A stretch of DNA of 64,000 nucleotides from Notospermus geniculatus (lineage: Eukaryota > Nemertea > Pilidiophora > Heteronemertea > Lineidae), in contig NMRB01001248.1 of assembly GCA_002633025.1 (NCBI GenBank), positions 30,509-94,508 of the forward strand, read 5' to 3'. The notes under the pieces were generated by a model. It made no database searches. It was not told where the DNA came from and saw only the letters and a list, made by a program, of their open reading frames with translations. This document shows, in pieces, positions 18,110-27,469 of this stretch (position 1 is its first letter; every line of letters begins with the position of its first letter). Made by a program: the position numbers and the translations under genes.

Positions 18110-19065
18110 TGTAAATGAAATGGCCATGGTCCATGTGCTCACCTGGGTGAATGTACCAGAAGAACGAACAAGAAGTATTACATGTAGGTCAATATGTTCC
18201 AGGGAAGCATCATACAGGTGTGACAGGGCTCAAAGTCCCCCTGGAATCAAAGTCCGGTCTTATTGTTCAGCGAGGCATTAGAATATATGGCTAGAGAGAC
18301 CATGAACATTCGAATATAACCTTACAATAGCGGGCTATTGTTTGGCGCACTTGCATTCCTAGGACAGTGATTCCTGTCACACCGGGTTAGAACTTTCTTT
18401 GTGGTATTGTTCATATGTTATGACCCAAAGGACGTTTCCCAAGATGGCCGACTGGCCACCATATTTGAAGTCAAAAAGGGGCAAAATTTGATGTACGTTA
18501 TAGAGGGTACCTAAACACATACAATTTCAAGGTCAAAACACTCTAGTTGCAGTAATTTATGAAATATGGGCCAAACGCCATTTTCAAAGACGGCTGCCTG
18601 GCGGCCAGGTTTGAGGTACATGTTGAATCGTGCCGAAAATTACTGAACACATACATGGGACCTAGATACATAATCACACCAAGTTAGAAGACTCTAGGTC
18701 AAATAGCCACGAAACGTGCCACCAAATGGCAAAATTGTGAACTTTGACCTCTGTGACCTTGAAAAGTAGGTCAAATAAAAATCCCGTTAGGTATGTCATG
18801 TATCCTTATTAGATGATCCAGTCAGTAGTTCAGGGGTTATTGCACTTTTTCCGTTTTGGCCACCTAGTGGTGAAGCCAGGAATCGAATCGGACCGAAACT
18901 TGGTGTCATAGGTCATCTGACCTAGGGGTATACATGTACAAAGTTTTCAGGTCAATAGGCCTAGCCCCAGCTGTTACGAAGCGTACCCTGCTAACGGACG
19001 ACGACGATGACGGACGACGGACGCTGCACCACCGTAAGATTTCACCAGGTGAGCTAAAAACCTTC
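18110..19065 (+). repeat. Dispersed repeat, GGTCCATGTGCTCACCTG...CAGGTGAGCTAAAAA, long copy
   Basis: It begins near CCATGGTCCATGTGCTCACC (18123) and ends CACCAGGTGAGCTAAAAA (19058). Within it, AAGATGGCCGACTGGCCACC (18443) and AAGACGGCTGCCTGGCGGCC (18586) mark internal tandem units of about 140 bases. The terminal part reads CATAGGTCATCTGACCTAGG, TTTTCAGGTCAATAGGCC and CCCTGCTAACGGACGACGAC. The ends CTCACCTG/CAGGTGAG are inverted. Other copies are at 12110, 41840 and 46460. It lies in intron 2. Confidence 0.7.
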
Positions 19066-19152
19066 AAAAAAAGAAAGAGTTTCTGTTAGATTTATGGATT
19101 TTGGTAGGTTTTTTATTTCAACAAAATCGCCACTGGTAGTGAGAGGGTTAAT

Positions 19153-19502
19153 ATTAGTGAGCTTCTGCAAGCGCCCGGTAAAGCCTAGGTCACAAATCCA
19201 CCGGGCCCCGTACGATTTTCCCCACCCAGCGGCTTGCTGCGGATTTTAGAGACTGAAACTCGGATGTAAGATGAATCATGCCGAAATCGCCTCAATAGAT
19301 AAGCGGAAAGTAGGCTGGATCAAACTGGGCACCGTAGAGATTGGCCAAAATGTCTGTTTTTACTCGCCGTACGGGCCCCGGAGTGGATACGTGACTGGGG
19401 CTTTAGTCTCTACGAAGACGTTTATCTATTGTGTGAGTGCACCCAAACAATAGATAAACGTAGTCGTATGGCCTAACCGGGCGCTTGCAGAAGCTCTCTA
19501 TT
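19153..19502. mobile_element. Foldback element TA/GTGAGCTTCTGCAAGCGCCCGG with a nested second element
   Basis: The outer ends TTAGTGAGCTTCTGCAAGCG and CGCTTGCAGAAGCTCTCTA are inverted repeats, flanked by TA on both sides. The short outer body (AAGACGTTTATCTATTG / CAATAGATAAACGTAGTC) matches the simpler copy at 47114-47213. An unrelated 226-bp element (19180-19405) sits inside the left arm. It lies in intron 2. Confidence 0.8.
19180..19405 (+). mobile_element. Element AAAGCC-CACCGGGCCCCGTACG, copy 1 (nested)
   Basis: The blocks CCACCGGGCCCCGTACGATT, GCGGATTTTAGAGACTGAAA, AAGATGAATCATGCCGAAAT, CGCCTCAATAGATAAGCGGA, AGATTGGCCAAAATGTCTGT, TTTACTCGCCGTACGGGCCC and GTGGATACGTGACTGGGGCT are all found in reverse order at 48276-48509. 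Terminal pairing: CCGGGCCCCGTACGA with TCGCCGTACGGGCCCCGG. It is non-coding. Confidence 0.8.
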
Positions 19503-20218
19503 AACTGGTCGCTTGTGGTTACAAGTAGGTCTATCAAAACGAAAGTAACGGCAAATTATAGATGAATATTGGCCTTTATCGAGAAATTAGCAAAAAAGCC
19601 TGGAGAACTGCCCAATGCATTAGTACTGCGATTGGAAAAGAAAGCCCTTTGTTTATGTTTATCAATCTCGACCTGCTACACTAGAATATCGTGTCCCCAA
19701 ATCAAACAGTCGAAACAGGAAGTGGGTCCTTGTTTAGCTCGTTGCCATGGGCACGGTTGGGGGAAAACAGGGCGGTCGTCATCCAATGTTTTGGGCCATT
19801 AACCGGTTTGACAATATTGCATACTCCCTGATCACTTTGAAAGCACTTAAATTGCTGCTGAGTAGCTCAGAAATACGACTCCAGATTTATAATGGGACCC
19901 GTCATGATGTCGACAAATGGTTGCCAACTCTCGTTATGCACTGCCAATACGATGACTGTGCATCAACAGTGTTGTTGTGTACATGAACATGTAGGCCTCC
20001 ATTAACATGACGGTGAAAAAGTAAAGTGACTCGTTCACGACATTGTACCTTGCATTTTTGTTAAAGCAACTCTTCATCTGTCACCAGATTTGTTTCGCAG
20101 TTGTCGAATAAACCAATCACATACTGAATGTGGTTTTTTGGCTTGTCGTCTAAACGGCCCTATTGACTGACTTTTCGCGTGTGGTCGCTCGAGAGGAAGT
20201 TTCTATAGATCAGTTCAG

Positions 20219-20318
20219 GCGCGATCCAGGAATATTTTGAAATCTAGAAGGCCGTAGACGCGATTTCCCGGCATCTCCGTACCGCGACCCCTCCCCTCCC
20301 CCCCTCGATCCACGCCTG
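20219..20318. mobile_element. Short MITE, CAGGCGCGATCCAGG...CCTCGATCCACGCCTG
   Basis: This is a 100-bp element with inverted ends of about 14 bases. It is a reduced relative of the CAGG..GGATCCAG elements at 9794 and 12195. It lies in intron 2. Confidence 0.6.
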
Positions 20319-20334
20319 CAGTTTCAGCTGTACA

Positions 20335-20460
20335 TGTAGGCCTAGTTATTAGAAGTTGTAATTCGCAATACGAAAATTGAAATTCAAATTATGAAACACA
20401 AAATTCGAAATACGAAATTTGAAATTTGAAATAGAAAAGTCGAAATTCGTCATTGCGTTC
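20335..20460 (+). repeat. Imperfect tandem (GAAATTCGAAATAC)n
   Basis: Units such as AATTGAAATTCAAATT, AAAATTCGAAATACG and AAATTTGAAATTTGAAAT repeat for about 100 bases. GAAATTCGAAATACG also occurs at the ends of the 385-bp MITE family (23654, 30139, 40032), so this may be an eroded terminus expanded by slippage. Confidence 0.5.
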
Positions 20461-20507
20461 AAAATTAGCGTGACCAATCAAATGGCGCCAATTTTCCCAC
20501 AAATGAA

Positions 20508-20873
20508 CAATCTCGTTCCCAGATCTACCTCCATCCGAGGATATCTCTGGCAAGGGCTACGACCTGACCAAAATTTCTGGTCAACCGCTGGCAGCGTGCC
20601 AAAATGTTTGTTTCACACAATATTTCGTTCTTCGGTGGCTGAAAAACATTATATATGCCTAAAAGGCCATTTAATACTCCCAAAACACGAAGTTGTTTGA
20701 GTACAAGAGCAATTTCAAACGAATAGTTAGCATGGTTTGTTGCGAACATCATTGCGGCCTCGGCGTGATTCGCCTCAAAATTAGTAGATTGCGCATGCGC
20801 AGTATTCCTGAAGTCGTCAGCCCTTTCCAGTGGTGTTCTAGGAACGTAAACCCACTGGGGACGAGTTTGACAA
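20508..20873. mobile_element. Terminal-inverted-repeat element, CAATCTCGTTCCCAG
   Basis: The left end ACAATCTCGTTCCCAG (20507) and right end CTGGGGACGAGTTTGACAAT (20855) are inverted. A shorter relative at 62857-62957 has ACAATCTCGTCCCCAGG and CCTGGGGACAAGGTTG. There is no coding capacity. It abuts the MITE at 20876 and lies in intron 2. Confidence 0.65.
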
Positions 20874-20875
20874 TG

Positions 20876-21046
20876 AATAGGAGCTGTCAGCAGTTGAGCA
20901 ATAGATGTCACTAAGGTCCAATTCAATGCCTAGCGGACGCATTCATGGTTGATTGAGCACCAATCAGGAGACTCTTATACAGTATTGGTCCGCTAGAACT
21001 TTGCTGTCGTCCTTCTTGGCGATAAGGGCGGCTGACTGCTCTTATT
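20876..21046 (-). mobile_element. MITE, family AATAGGAGCAGTCAGCC, copy 3
   Basis: This is the reverse orientation of the 14861 copy: AATAGGAGCTGTCAGCAG, TGTCACTAAGGTCCAATTC, TTGATTGAGCACCAATCAG, TTGGTCCGCTAGAACTTTGC, ending GGCTGACTGCTCTTATT. It lies in intron 2. Confidence 0.85.
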
Positions 21047-21119
21047 AGATGTAAAATATTGAGAATTGAGCCCAAAATACGGCATCACAGGCTCTTTAGA
21101 AATACACGTATAGGGCAAA

Positions 21120-21292
21120 TGAATGTGAAGGAAGTCGCAGGAGGAAACCGGCGTACCCGGAGAAAACTTGTTGTCAAAGAGAGTCGCCCTCTCTGTCACA
21201 TGAAGAATGGGTCCAAGCTGGGATCGAACCCAGAACCTCAGCGGTGACAAGGACTGATGTTTCAACTGCACCACTCTGATTTGCCCACCAGA
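21120..21292 (-). repeat. tRNA-derived SINE, copy 1
   Basis: On the minus strand: CAGAGTGGTGCAGTTGAAAC (A-box region), GTTCTGGGTTCGATCCCAGC (B box GGTTCGATCC), then GACAGAGAGGGCGACTCTCT, and the central block TTCTCCGGGTACGCCGGTTT followed by CCTCCTGC. That central block is common to several copies here. From memory it resembles the central domain of the broadly distributed MetaSINE superfamily, which I cannot check. It lies in intron 2. Confidence 0.75.
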
Positions 21293-21584
21293 GAGGTTTT
21301 GTAAACTTTGCCTTACGTATCCACGTACCGGAATCAATGGACAATGGCCCATTGTGCATTTCATCGGTTGCTATAGTCACGTGGCAATATCTTCACGGCG
21401 TCTAGACAACACCACGGCCAGTATTATATGCAACTGCATGGCGGAATATATTAGCGAAATTCAATTTAGAAAATACCTCATCAGAAAATTTAACGAGGTG
21501 TGAAAACTGAGGGACGCAATTGGAGCTATGGTGATACATGTAGAAGAGTACATGTACATGTAGGCATCTACCTTTATCTACATG

Positions 21585-22050
21585 TATGTTTCTATAAAAA
21601 CGTCCGCCTCCACCTCCATTTGGGCTTTTATAAAAAGTTAGGCTTCTACCTCGAGTCGATGTGGGTTTTTACATTAAGGCTGGCCACCACCTGGATTTGG
21701 GTTTTGATAAAAAGGTAAGACCTCCACCTGGATTTGGGTTTTTATAGAAAAAGGTAGGCCTCACCCTGGATTTGGGTTTTGCTAAAAAGGTAGGCCTCCA
21801 CCTGGATTTGGTTTTTTATAAAAAGGTACATGTTTGTAGGCCTACACCTGGATTTGGGTTTTTATAAAAAGGTATGCCTCCACCTGGATTTGGGTTTTTA
21901 TAAAAAGGCATGCCTCCACCTGGATTTCGGTTTTTATAAAAAGGTAGGCCTCCACCTGGATTTGTTTTTTTTTATAAAAAGGTAGGCCTCCGCCTTGATT
22001 TGGGTTTTTATAAAAAGGTATGCCTCTACCTGGATTTGGGTTCTTAGGAA
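21585..22050 (+). repeat. Minisatellite, 36-bp unit, about 12 copies
   Basis: The unit is CCTGGATTTGGGTTTTTATA followed by AAAAGGTAGGCCTCCA, 36 bases. Copies differ by point changes and small indels (for instance TACATGTTTG inserted near 21828). Because the unit is a multiple of three, the minus strand stays open over several copies (repeating KTQIQVEAYLFI). That is a by-product of unit length, not evidence for a gene. It lies in intron 2. Confidence 0.9.
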
Positions 22051-22547
22051 ATAACTCCCGAAAAAAACTCATTCTATGAATTGCACCTTTTAGCGAACCG
22101 AGTGATTTCAAAGTCATTGACCGATTAATCAGTAAATGTACGTCGATAATTATTTTCACGTTCAGATACACATCGTTAAGCCGACATAAATAAGAAATAA
22201 ACCTAATGATTTTTAGATTACAGTGATTTCAATTAGCAGAAATCCGCCAGATCTTCCGAAAACGTGCGTCGTTATGGCAGCAATTCAGAGGCGAAGATTC
22301 CCTGAGAACGAAAAAAACCCGACATAAGACCGTGATGACATATACTCTCATTGTGGACTACGTCATCAAAAGCTGTTGTAGTGTCCCTTACGTCACTAGT
22401 TCTGAGGAAGGCAACGACGTCATAAAATTTCTCAGCCGACGTTTGTGGACGACAGTACATGAAGTCTTTATCAACCTCGACGCGAACGTAACCTCGCCCC
22501 CAGGTGACCGATTTTCTACAAGTAGAAAAAAACCGGCATCATCTTAC

Positions 22548-22595
22548 CTTTTCTTTAAATCGGGCGTCCTTGACCCTCTGTGCATTCTCATTTTC
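22548..22595 (-). CDS. Unnamed Lys/Glu-rich protein, exon 2 (48-bp micro-exon)
   Basis: The 48 bases code for ENENAQRVKDARFKEK. The exon lies between acceptor CTACTTACAG and donor AAG/GTAAGATG. It is phase 0 at both ends and continues the charged helix of exons 1 and 3. Its small size makes it easy for gene finders to miss. Confidence 0.65.
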
Positions 22596-22754
22596 CTGTA
22601 AGTAGAGATTAAAAAAAACACTCAAATCCTTCTATTTTCAAACGCCTCCGACTTGGTAGGTATTCGAACTCACATTCTCAGAGGGGTCAGTTGCTGATGG
22701 TTCCACTAGGTCACTCCTGCACAAAGATCGCAAGATCAGCTTGATTAGAAACTA

Positions 22755-22928
22755 AGCTGAGCGCCAATGTACAGCAGGAGGAAACCGGAGCGCCCCGCGA
22801 AAAGCTGTGCTGTAAAAGGGTGTGGCCCTCTGTCCCACGAAGAGCGGGGCCGATAAGGGTTCGAACCCGGCAACTCAGAGGTGGCAGGCGCCAATGTTTG
22901 CACTGCGCCACTCTGATTTGGAACTGCT
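22755..22928 (-). repeat. tRNA-derived SINE, copy 2
   Basis: On the minus strand: CAGAGTGGCGCAGTGCAAAC (A box), GAGTTGCCGGGTTCGAACCC (B box), and the central block GCGCTCCGGTTTCCTCCTGC. It lies in intron 1, close to exon 2. Confidence 0.75.
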
Positions 22929-23460
22929 TTTAAAAACTGACGTAGCATGCCTGTCGTCAACATTGCTAAATGTAACTACAATGTAAACATGCATTTTTCA
23001 CATTTTTACAAATTTCATTGAAGAACATCCCATTTGCAAATGTGTATATTATCGTTTGGTATGTTTTACAAGCTGCGAACAATGGGTGAAATCGTATATT
23101 CACTTCCGTCGATACGTATTTAGCCGCGGGTACAAAGCACCCATGCTATTCAAAGATTTCCCCAATAACCTAAAATCAATTAGGGGGCCATTAAAGCGAA
23201 AAATGTTGCCTAACGATTAATTTTTCATGCAAATAATAAGATTTTCTTTTTGTGGCATATCAATCTGACGGGAAAATCCGGTATGTATTCAAATATAGTG
23301 ATTGGTGTTCGATAAGTGTAAACACTACAAATATATACTTTGTTTTGAAGTTAATCGATGTTTTTTGAAAAAATAGATCTTTCACCCTTTCGGCAGTGAA
23401 CGGCATTGTTGATTAGCCATAAGAAATGTATATAATGTGCATCAAATTCGCCTCGCGTTG
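22929..23460. other. Intron 1 sequence without recognisable features
   Basis: AT-rich and non-coding. I find no inverted or tandem repeats worth calling. Confidence 0.3.
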
Positions 23461-23470
23461 TCTATATAGC

Positions 23471-23602
23471 TAATAGAGAGTTTTCGCAACCCCCCCCCGA
23501 AACGCCAACGCCAATCCCATTGTTCGATGCCACGAAGGGAGCAGCGAACAATGGGATAGACGTTCGCGTCGGTGTTTCGGGGCTTTGCGAAAACTCTCTA
23601 AT
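23471..23602. mobile_element. MITE, family TA/GAGAGTTTTCGCAA, copy 1
   Basis: The ends GAGAGTTTTCGCAAC and TTTGCGAAAACTCTC are flanked by TA on both sides. The body is AACGCCAACGCCAATCCCAT, TGTTCGATGCCACGAAGGGA, AACAATGGGATAGACGTTCG, which folds back on itself. About 132 bp. It lies in intron 1. Confidence 0.85.
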
Positions 23603-23653
23603 AATGCGTATTTGGAGCTGAGTTCTCGAATCAATAGCAAAATTTCGCAAAAC

Positions 23654-24045
23654 TAGTGAGGTTTCGCAAATGTGACGAAGTGCGAAATACGAAATTGTAC
23701 TTCATTTCCATGACGTAATGTATTTCAGGAGATGGTTGGTACCACAAATATCGTTTGCTGCAAGAGCGTCCTTTAGCGTATGACGTTTGACCGATAGAGT
23801 TACATGTACGGTGTATATTAAACTTTGAAATTTATCTTTCGTTTCCACTTCGTAGATACGAAGTGGAAATTTAAAAATTCAAGATGCACCATAACTCTCT
23901 CAGTTTTACATGATATGCTAAGAGACGCACCGGCAGCAGGGACATTTGTGGTACCAACCATCTCCAGAAATCCTAGGTTCTGGAAATGAAGTTAAATTTC
24001 GTATTTCGTACTTCGTGTTTCGTCAGATTCGCGAAACCTCACTAT
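23654..24045. mobile_element. MITE, family TA/GTGAGGTTTCGCAAA, copy 1 (about 390 bp)
   Basis: The ends GTGAGGTTTCGCAAAT and GATTCGCGAAACCTCAC sit between TA dinucleotides. The inner order is GGAGATGGTTGGTACCACAA, CAAGAGCGTCCTTTAGCG, a central hairpin CCACTTCGTA/TACGAAGTGG, then the mirror image. The whole element can fold into one long hairpin. Other copies are at 30139 and 40032. It lies in intron 1. Confidence 0.88.
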
Positions 24046-25345
24046 TATTCTAACGAAATCCACAATTTGTCTAAGATGGCGGACAATTGATGACGTCATT
24101 AGCATGGTTTCTCACGCATCCGATGGCTTTACTTCCGTTTCCGGTTGGTAATGGACCGTAGATCATACCGGCTTTGCTTAGCGTCAACATGGTTGCTAGA
24201 ATACACTTCCTGGATTGGCAGGATCGGGGGAATCAACCCGATTAACGGAATAATGGCAGAATTCAACATGAATGCAGAGAATGAACCGTTGTTTAAGCGC
24301 AAGCGAAATCGAAATCGAAATATCGAGAGAGATTTTGGGTCGTATTTTTGAACGTTCCTTAACGTAGGTCGACCTTAAGTTAAGGGACGTTCTTAAATAC
24401 ACTGCACTGGGTCTAATTACCATAAAGGAATCAAACATAAAGGTTTAACTGCGAACGATGAAGCTTGGAGTATAATTTCTCCAAGGATGAAGTAACTGAT
24501 GGATACACTGCATGTGTTGCCACCAGATGTCTCTCATTGTCTGAATTTTGACTTTACGTAATAGGCAGGAGCGTCAACTTTTTTATGGTAGTGGGGTACA
24601 TGAACCTGTCAACTTGTTGCCTTGAATACCATTTTTGAGGATAACAGAGCTATTTTCAGCACAATTAGCGTTCCATGTGCAAATGTACGTTAGCCTATTC
24701 AAATGTACACAGATGACCCTGCGCTTTTATCGTTCGTGGGGTTCTCATTAAATCAGTACGGGAACACTCATAGATAGGGAACATTCAAAAAAGCTACACC
24801 GTACGACCCAACGAAGGCAAACCTCAACATGCCTACATTAGAACCTCTCAAACGGTGGGGACTGCAATTTGGGCAGACTGCTTCGCCAAGGAAGATAAAA
24901 CCGTTAAAATATTAGGGAACAGCACTGAACAGCCAAACAACATCGATTAAGACTCACCACAGAAACGTGTCATTCCTGCACACACCACAATCAGGCTATA
25001 TCCATACACTTACACAACCAATGACACCAACCTCTTCGCGTTTCATTCACATCTATTCCTTTTCTTGCCCCCCAACCGTCGCTGGCTGCTCCTAAGCAAC
25101 AGTTCGGTTGAGCACAGCGCCTGATCACGGCTTGTCCGCGAAGAACTCAAAATCTAATTGATTAGAGCTTATTCTGTTCTCTACACCACACGATCAACTG
25201 TTGCGATACTTTGCGATCGATATGCCGATGTTCGAGTGCGTGTTTTTTTCGAACACTTGGTCAATTTGTACCACTTTGATTCGTAGGCCTATTGACGGGG
25301 TAGGACTTGGGTGTTCAGGCGGACTTCAAAAGAGATTCCCAGTTC
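24046..25345. other. Intron 1 sequence; small hairpin at 24347-24393
   Basis: No exon or repeat family is supported here. A modest inverted pair, GAACGTTCCTTAACGTAGG with TTAAGTTAAGGGACGTTC (24350-24393), is the only structure seen. The open stretch at 24145-24351 (+) has no coding character. Confidence 0.35.
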
Positions 25346-25347
25346 TA

Positions 25348-25615
25348 CCACATCTCTGTGAGCTAAAACTTATGTGTGCTACCTCATATCTGTGAGTTAA
25401 AACCTTTGTGTGCCTCATCTCTGTGAGCTAAAACCTATGTGTGCTACCTCATCTCTGTGAGCTAAAACCTTTGTGTGCTACCTCATCTCTGTGAGCTAAA
25501 ACCGAAAATAGATAAGCAACCTATGTGTGCTACCTCATCTCTCTGAGCTACATGTAAAACCTTTGTGTGCTACCTCATCTCTGTGAACTAAAACCTGTGT
25601 GTGCTATCTCTGAGA
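25348..25615 (+). repeat. Minisatellite, 34-bp unit, about 8 copies
   Basis: The unit is GTGCTACCTCATCTCTGTGA followed by GCTAAAACCTTTGT. Copies vary in the CCTTTG/CCTATG position. One copy carries an insertion (GAAAATAGATAAGCAA). It lies in intron 1. Confidence 0.88.
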
Positions 25616-26204
25616 TTCATGGCACCGACCAGCCATATCTCAACATTGGGCCTGCTGAATATATCGTGTCCTGCACTCCACTAAGGTCTGTATATTCCTG
25701 CACACATGAAGCAACGTCACGACTCGAAAAGCAAAACCAACAAAATTTTCATTAAATTTTCATCTGATTTGGTTGGATAAAAACAAAATCACACATTGAT
25801 TTGAGCCGAATATTTGAACGTCAATGGTGATGGCATGGACGTCTATTATGATACGTTGATGGACGCGCAAAGATAACAGCAGGTATTTTTTAGCGTTCTT
25901 TGTGTGTTGAGTTTATTTATGAAATTGGCGTTGACAATATTTTTTCAATGAGTGCTTACACGAATAATCCGATGTTATTGGTTGGTTTGTCTGGCGTCTA
26001 GCCTACCACCACTTCCTATATGGTTGAATCCGGTCGTTTTACGAAATTCAAGTGACGCCATGTCCCATATTGAGGTCACGTGACTGAATGCATTGTCACG
26101 TGAGATTAAAATGGCGATGTCGAGCAAATGCAGCTTCATCCCCTCTCGAAAATTTAATGATACTGAGTTGCAAGCCAAGCACCCAATACTGCATAATAAA
26201 TGTC

Positions 26205-26395
26205 TCTGTAGACACTATTGGACAAATAAATGTACAGCAGGAGGAAACCGGAGTGCCCGGGATAATTTGCGCTGTCAAAGAGAGTCGCCCGCTCTGTCAC
26301 CGGAAAATGGGTTTGACTGGGGATCGAACTCGGGACATCAGGCGCCGATGTTTGCACTGCGCCACGCTCGCAACCCCTCTGATTTTTGACCCTTG
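26205..26395 (-). repeat. tRNA-derived SINE, copy 3
   Basis: On the minus strand: GAGCGTGGCGCAGTGCAAAC (A box), GTCCCGAGTTCGATCCCCAG (B box), GACAGAGCGGGCGACTCTCT and CACTCCGGTTTCCTCCTGC. It ends only about 35 bases from the donor of exon 1. Confidence 0.8.
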
Positions 26396-26430
26396 AAATT
26401 TGTTGTGAGGCCCTCTCCAAACGTACATAC

Positions 26431-26521
26431 CTTTTTAATTTCCTGTCTCCGAGTCTTAATCCAGTCAAGAAGCAGAATGTTGTCTGGTTTCTTCGCCATG
26501 TCGGTTGACGAAGATGTGGGT
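26431..26521 (-). CDS. Unnamed Lys/Glu-rich protein, exon 1 (start codon)
   Basis: On the minus strand an ATG at 26499-26497, in good context (ACCGACATGG), begins MAKKPDNILLLDWIKTRRQE and then IKK. The exon ends AAAAAG/GTATGT at 26431/26430. A strong acceptor (CCCTTTTCTTTTTTGCAG) at about 26522 shows that this exon begins at 26521, so at least one more 5' exon, probably untranslated, lies upstream. The 22 bases before the ATG have no stop, so an earlier start cannot be excluded. Confidence 0.72.
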
Positions 26522-26529
26522 CTGCAAAA

Positions 26530-27205
26530 AAGAAAAGGGCCTTAGGTTAAAACAGGTTTTATTCGCAGAAATGGAAGTCAAACCTGCGAGGCCTGTTAGA
26601 TGCAAAATCGCAGACAATATTATTCTAAGGGGCNCACTGACCTTTCCCTCAACCAATCAGAATTACAGTCCCTTCTTCACCGCTGCCCCCCCCGCCGGCT
26701 TGTTATTTTCAGCAGCAGGCCTGTCATAACATCATTTTTTTCTCAAAAACTAACACAGAATGTGTCATCTACATTAAATTACCCGTTATACTTTTTTATT
26801 TAATTGGTTGTCGTCGGTCTACTCCAAAACCAGAGGCGCCAAAAACGGAACAGAGAGTCCAACACAATTAAAGAATCGAATTTGGACGGACGCGGGGAAA
26901 TACCCAGATTGATTCAACAGTCAGCGCATTTCCGTTTCGCAGTTTACTCTAGATTCGACCTTGACAGTATAGATCTAAGGTTTAAATGCCAGATAAACCA
27001 TTCTTGTGAAGGAAAGTTAGTCCTACATAAAATCGGTTTCCAAGATGGCTGACAGTCTTGCAATTTCAAAGTGTAACCCGCTTAATTTTCATCCCACCAG
27101 GGCGGCGCTGCGAGCGGTTGTAGAATTCGTCAAAACAGAGTAAAATGTCGCGTCACGAAGTCTTCGACGCTGTGCAACACGCAGAAAATGTAAAATCGAG
27201 GTAGA
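26530..27205. other. Upstream of coding exon 1; one N at 26634
   Basis: This should hold the 5' part of the minus-strand gene (the intron before exon 1 and, further up, an untranslated exon or promoter). I cannot place either. There is no TATA box in a convincing position. Confidence 0.3.
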
Positions 27206-27209
27206 ACCG

Positions 27210-27463
27210 TAGACTGGTCCCCTGTCGTAGTTCTCGCTTCACTACTACGACAGGCATTTTGAACGCAAACTCGGCATGTGATTGGTCAACTGTGATTGGT
27301 CAACGGTCGCGCCATGAGTCATCATCTATTTTTAGAGACTCCCGCAACGTTACGAGTCTTTATTGCTCATTTGCATACGTGTGTCAGAAAACAGGCAAAC
27401 ATGGCGGACGCGACCTGTCGTAGTAGTGGAGGAACGGAGCGGTTACGACAGGGGACCAGTCTA
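27210..27463. mobile_element. Terminal-inverted-repeat element, TAGACTGGTCCCCTGTCGTA
   Basis: The left end TAGACTGGTCCCCTGTCGTA and right end TACGACAGGGGACCAGTCTA are perfect 20-base inverted repeats. GTAGAACCG lies on both sides (27201 and 27465), a likely 8-9-bp target duplication, which would suit a hAT-type transposase. Inside are CTACTACGACAGGCATTTTG and CCTGTCGTAGTAGTGGAGG as a second inverted pair. Confidence 0.85.
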
Positions 27464-27469
27464 GGTAGA

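Noticed and set aside
21585-22050. CRISPR-like array (regular repeats)
   Set aside because: The units are contiguous, without unique spacers, and the DNA is clearly animal. The same applies to the 34-, 40-, 42- and 53-bp arrays.
21842-22171. Open minus-strand frame with KTQIQVEAYLFI repeats
   Set aside because: It is the translation of a 36-bp minisatellite inside an intron. The frame stays open only because 36 is a multiple of three.
26093-26468. Three overlapping open frames of about 100 codons
   Set aside because: They lie over a tRNA-derived SINE whose A and B boxes explain the sequence better.
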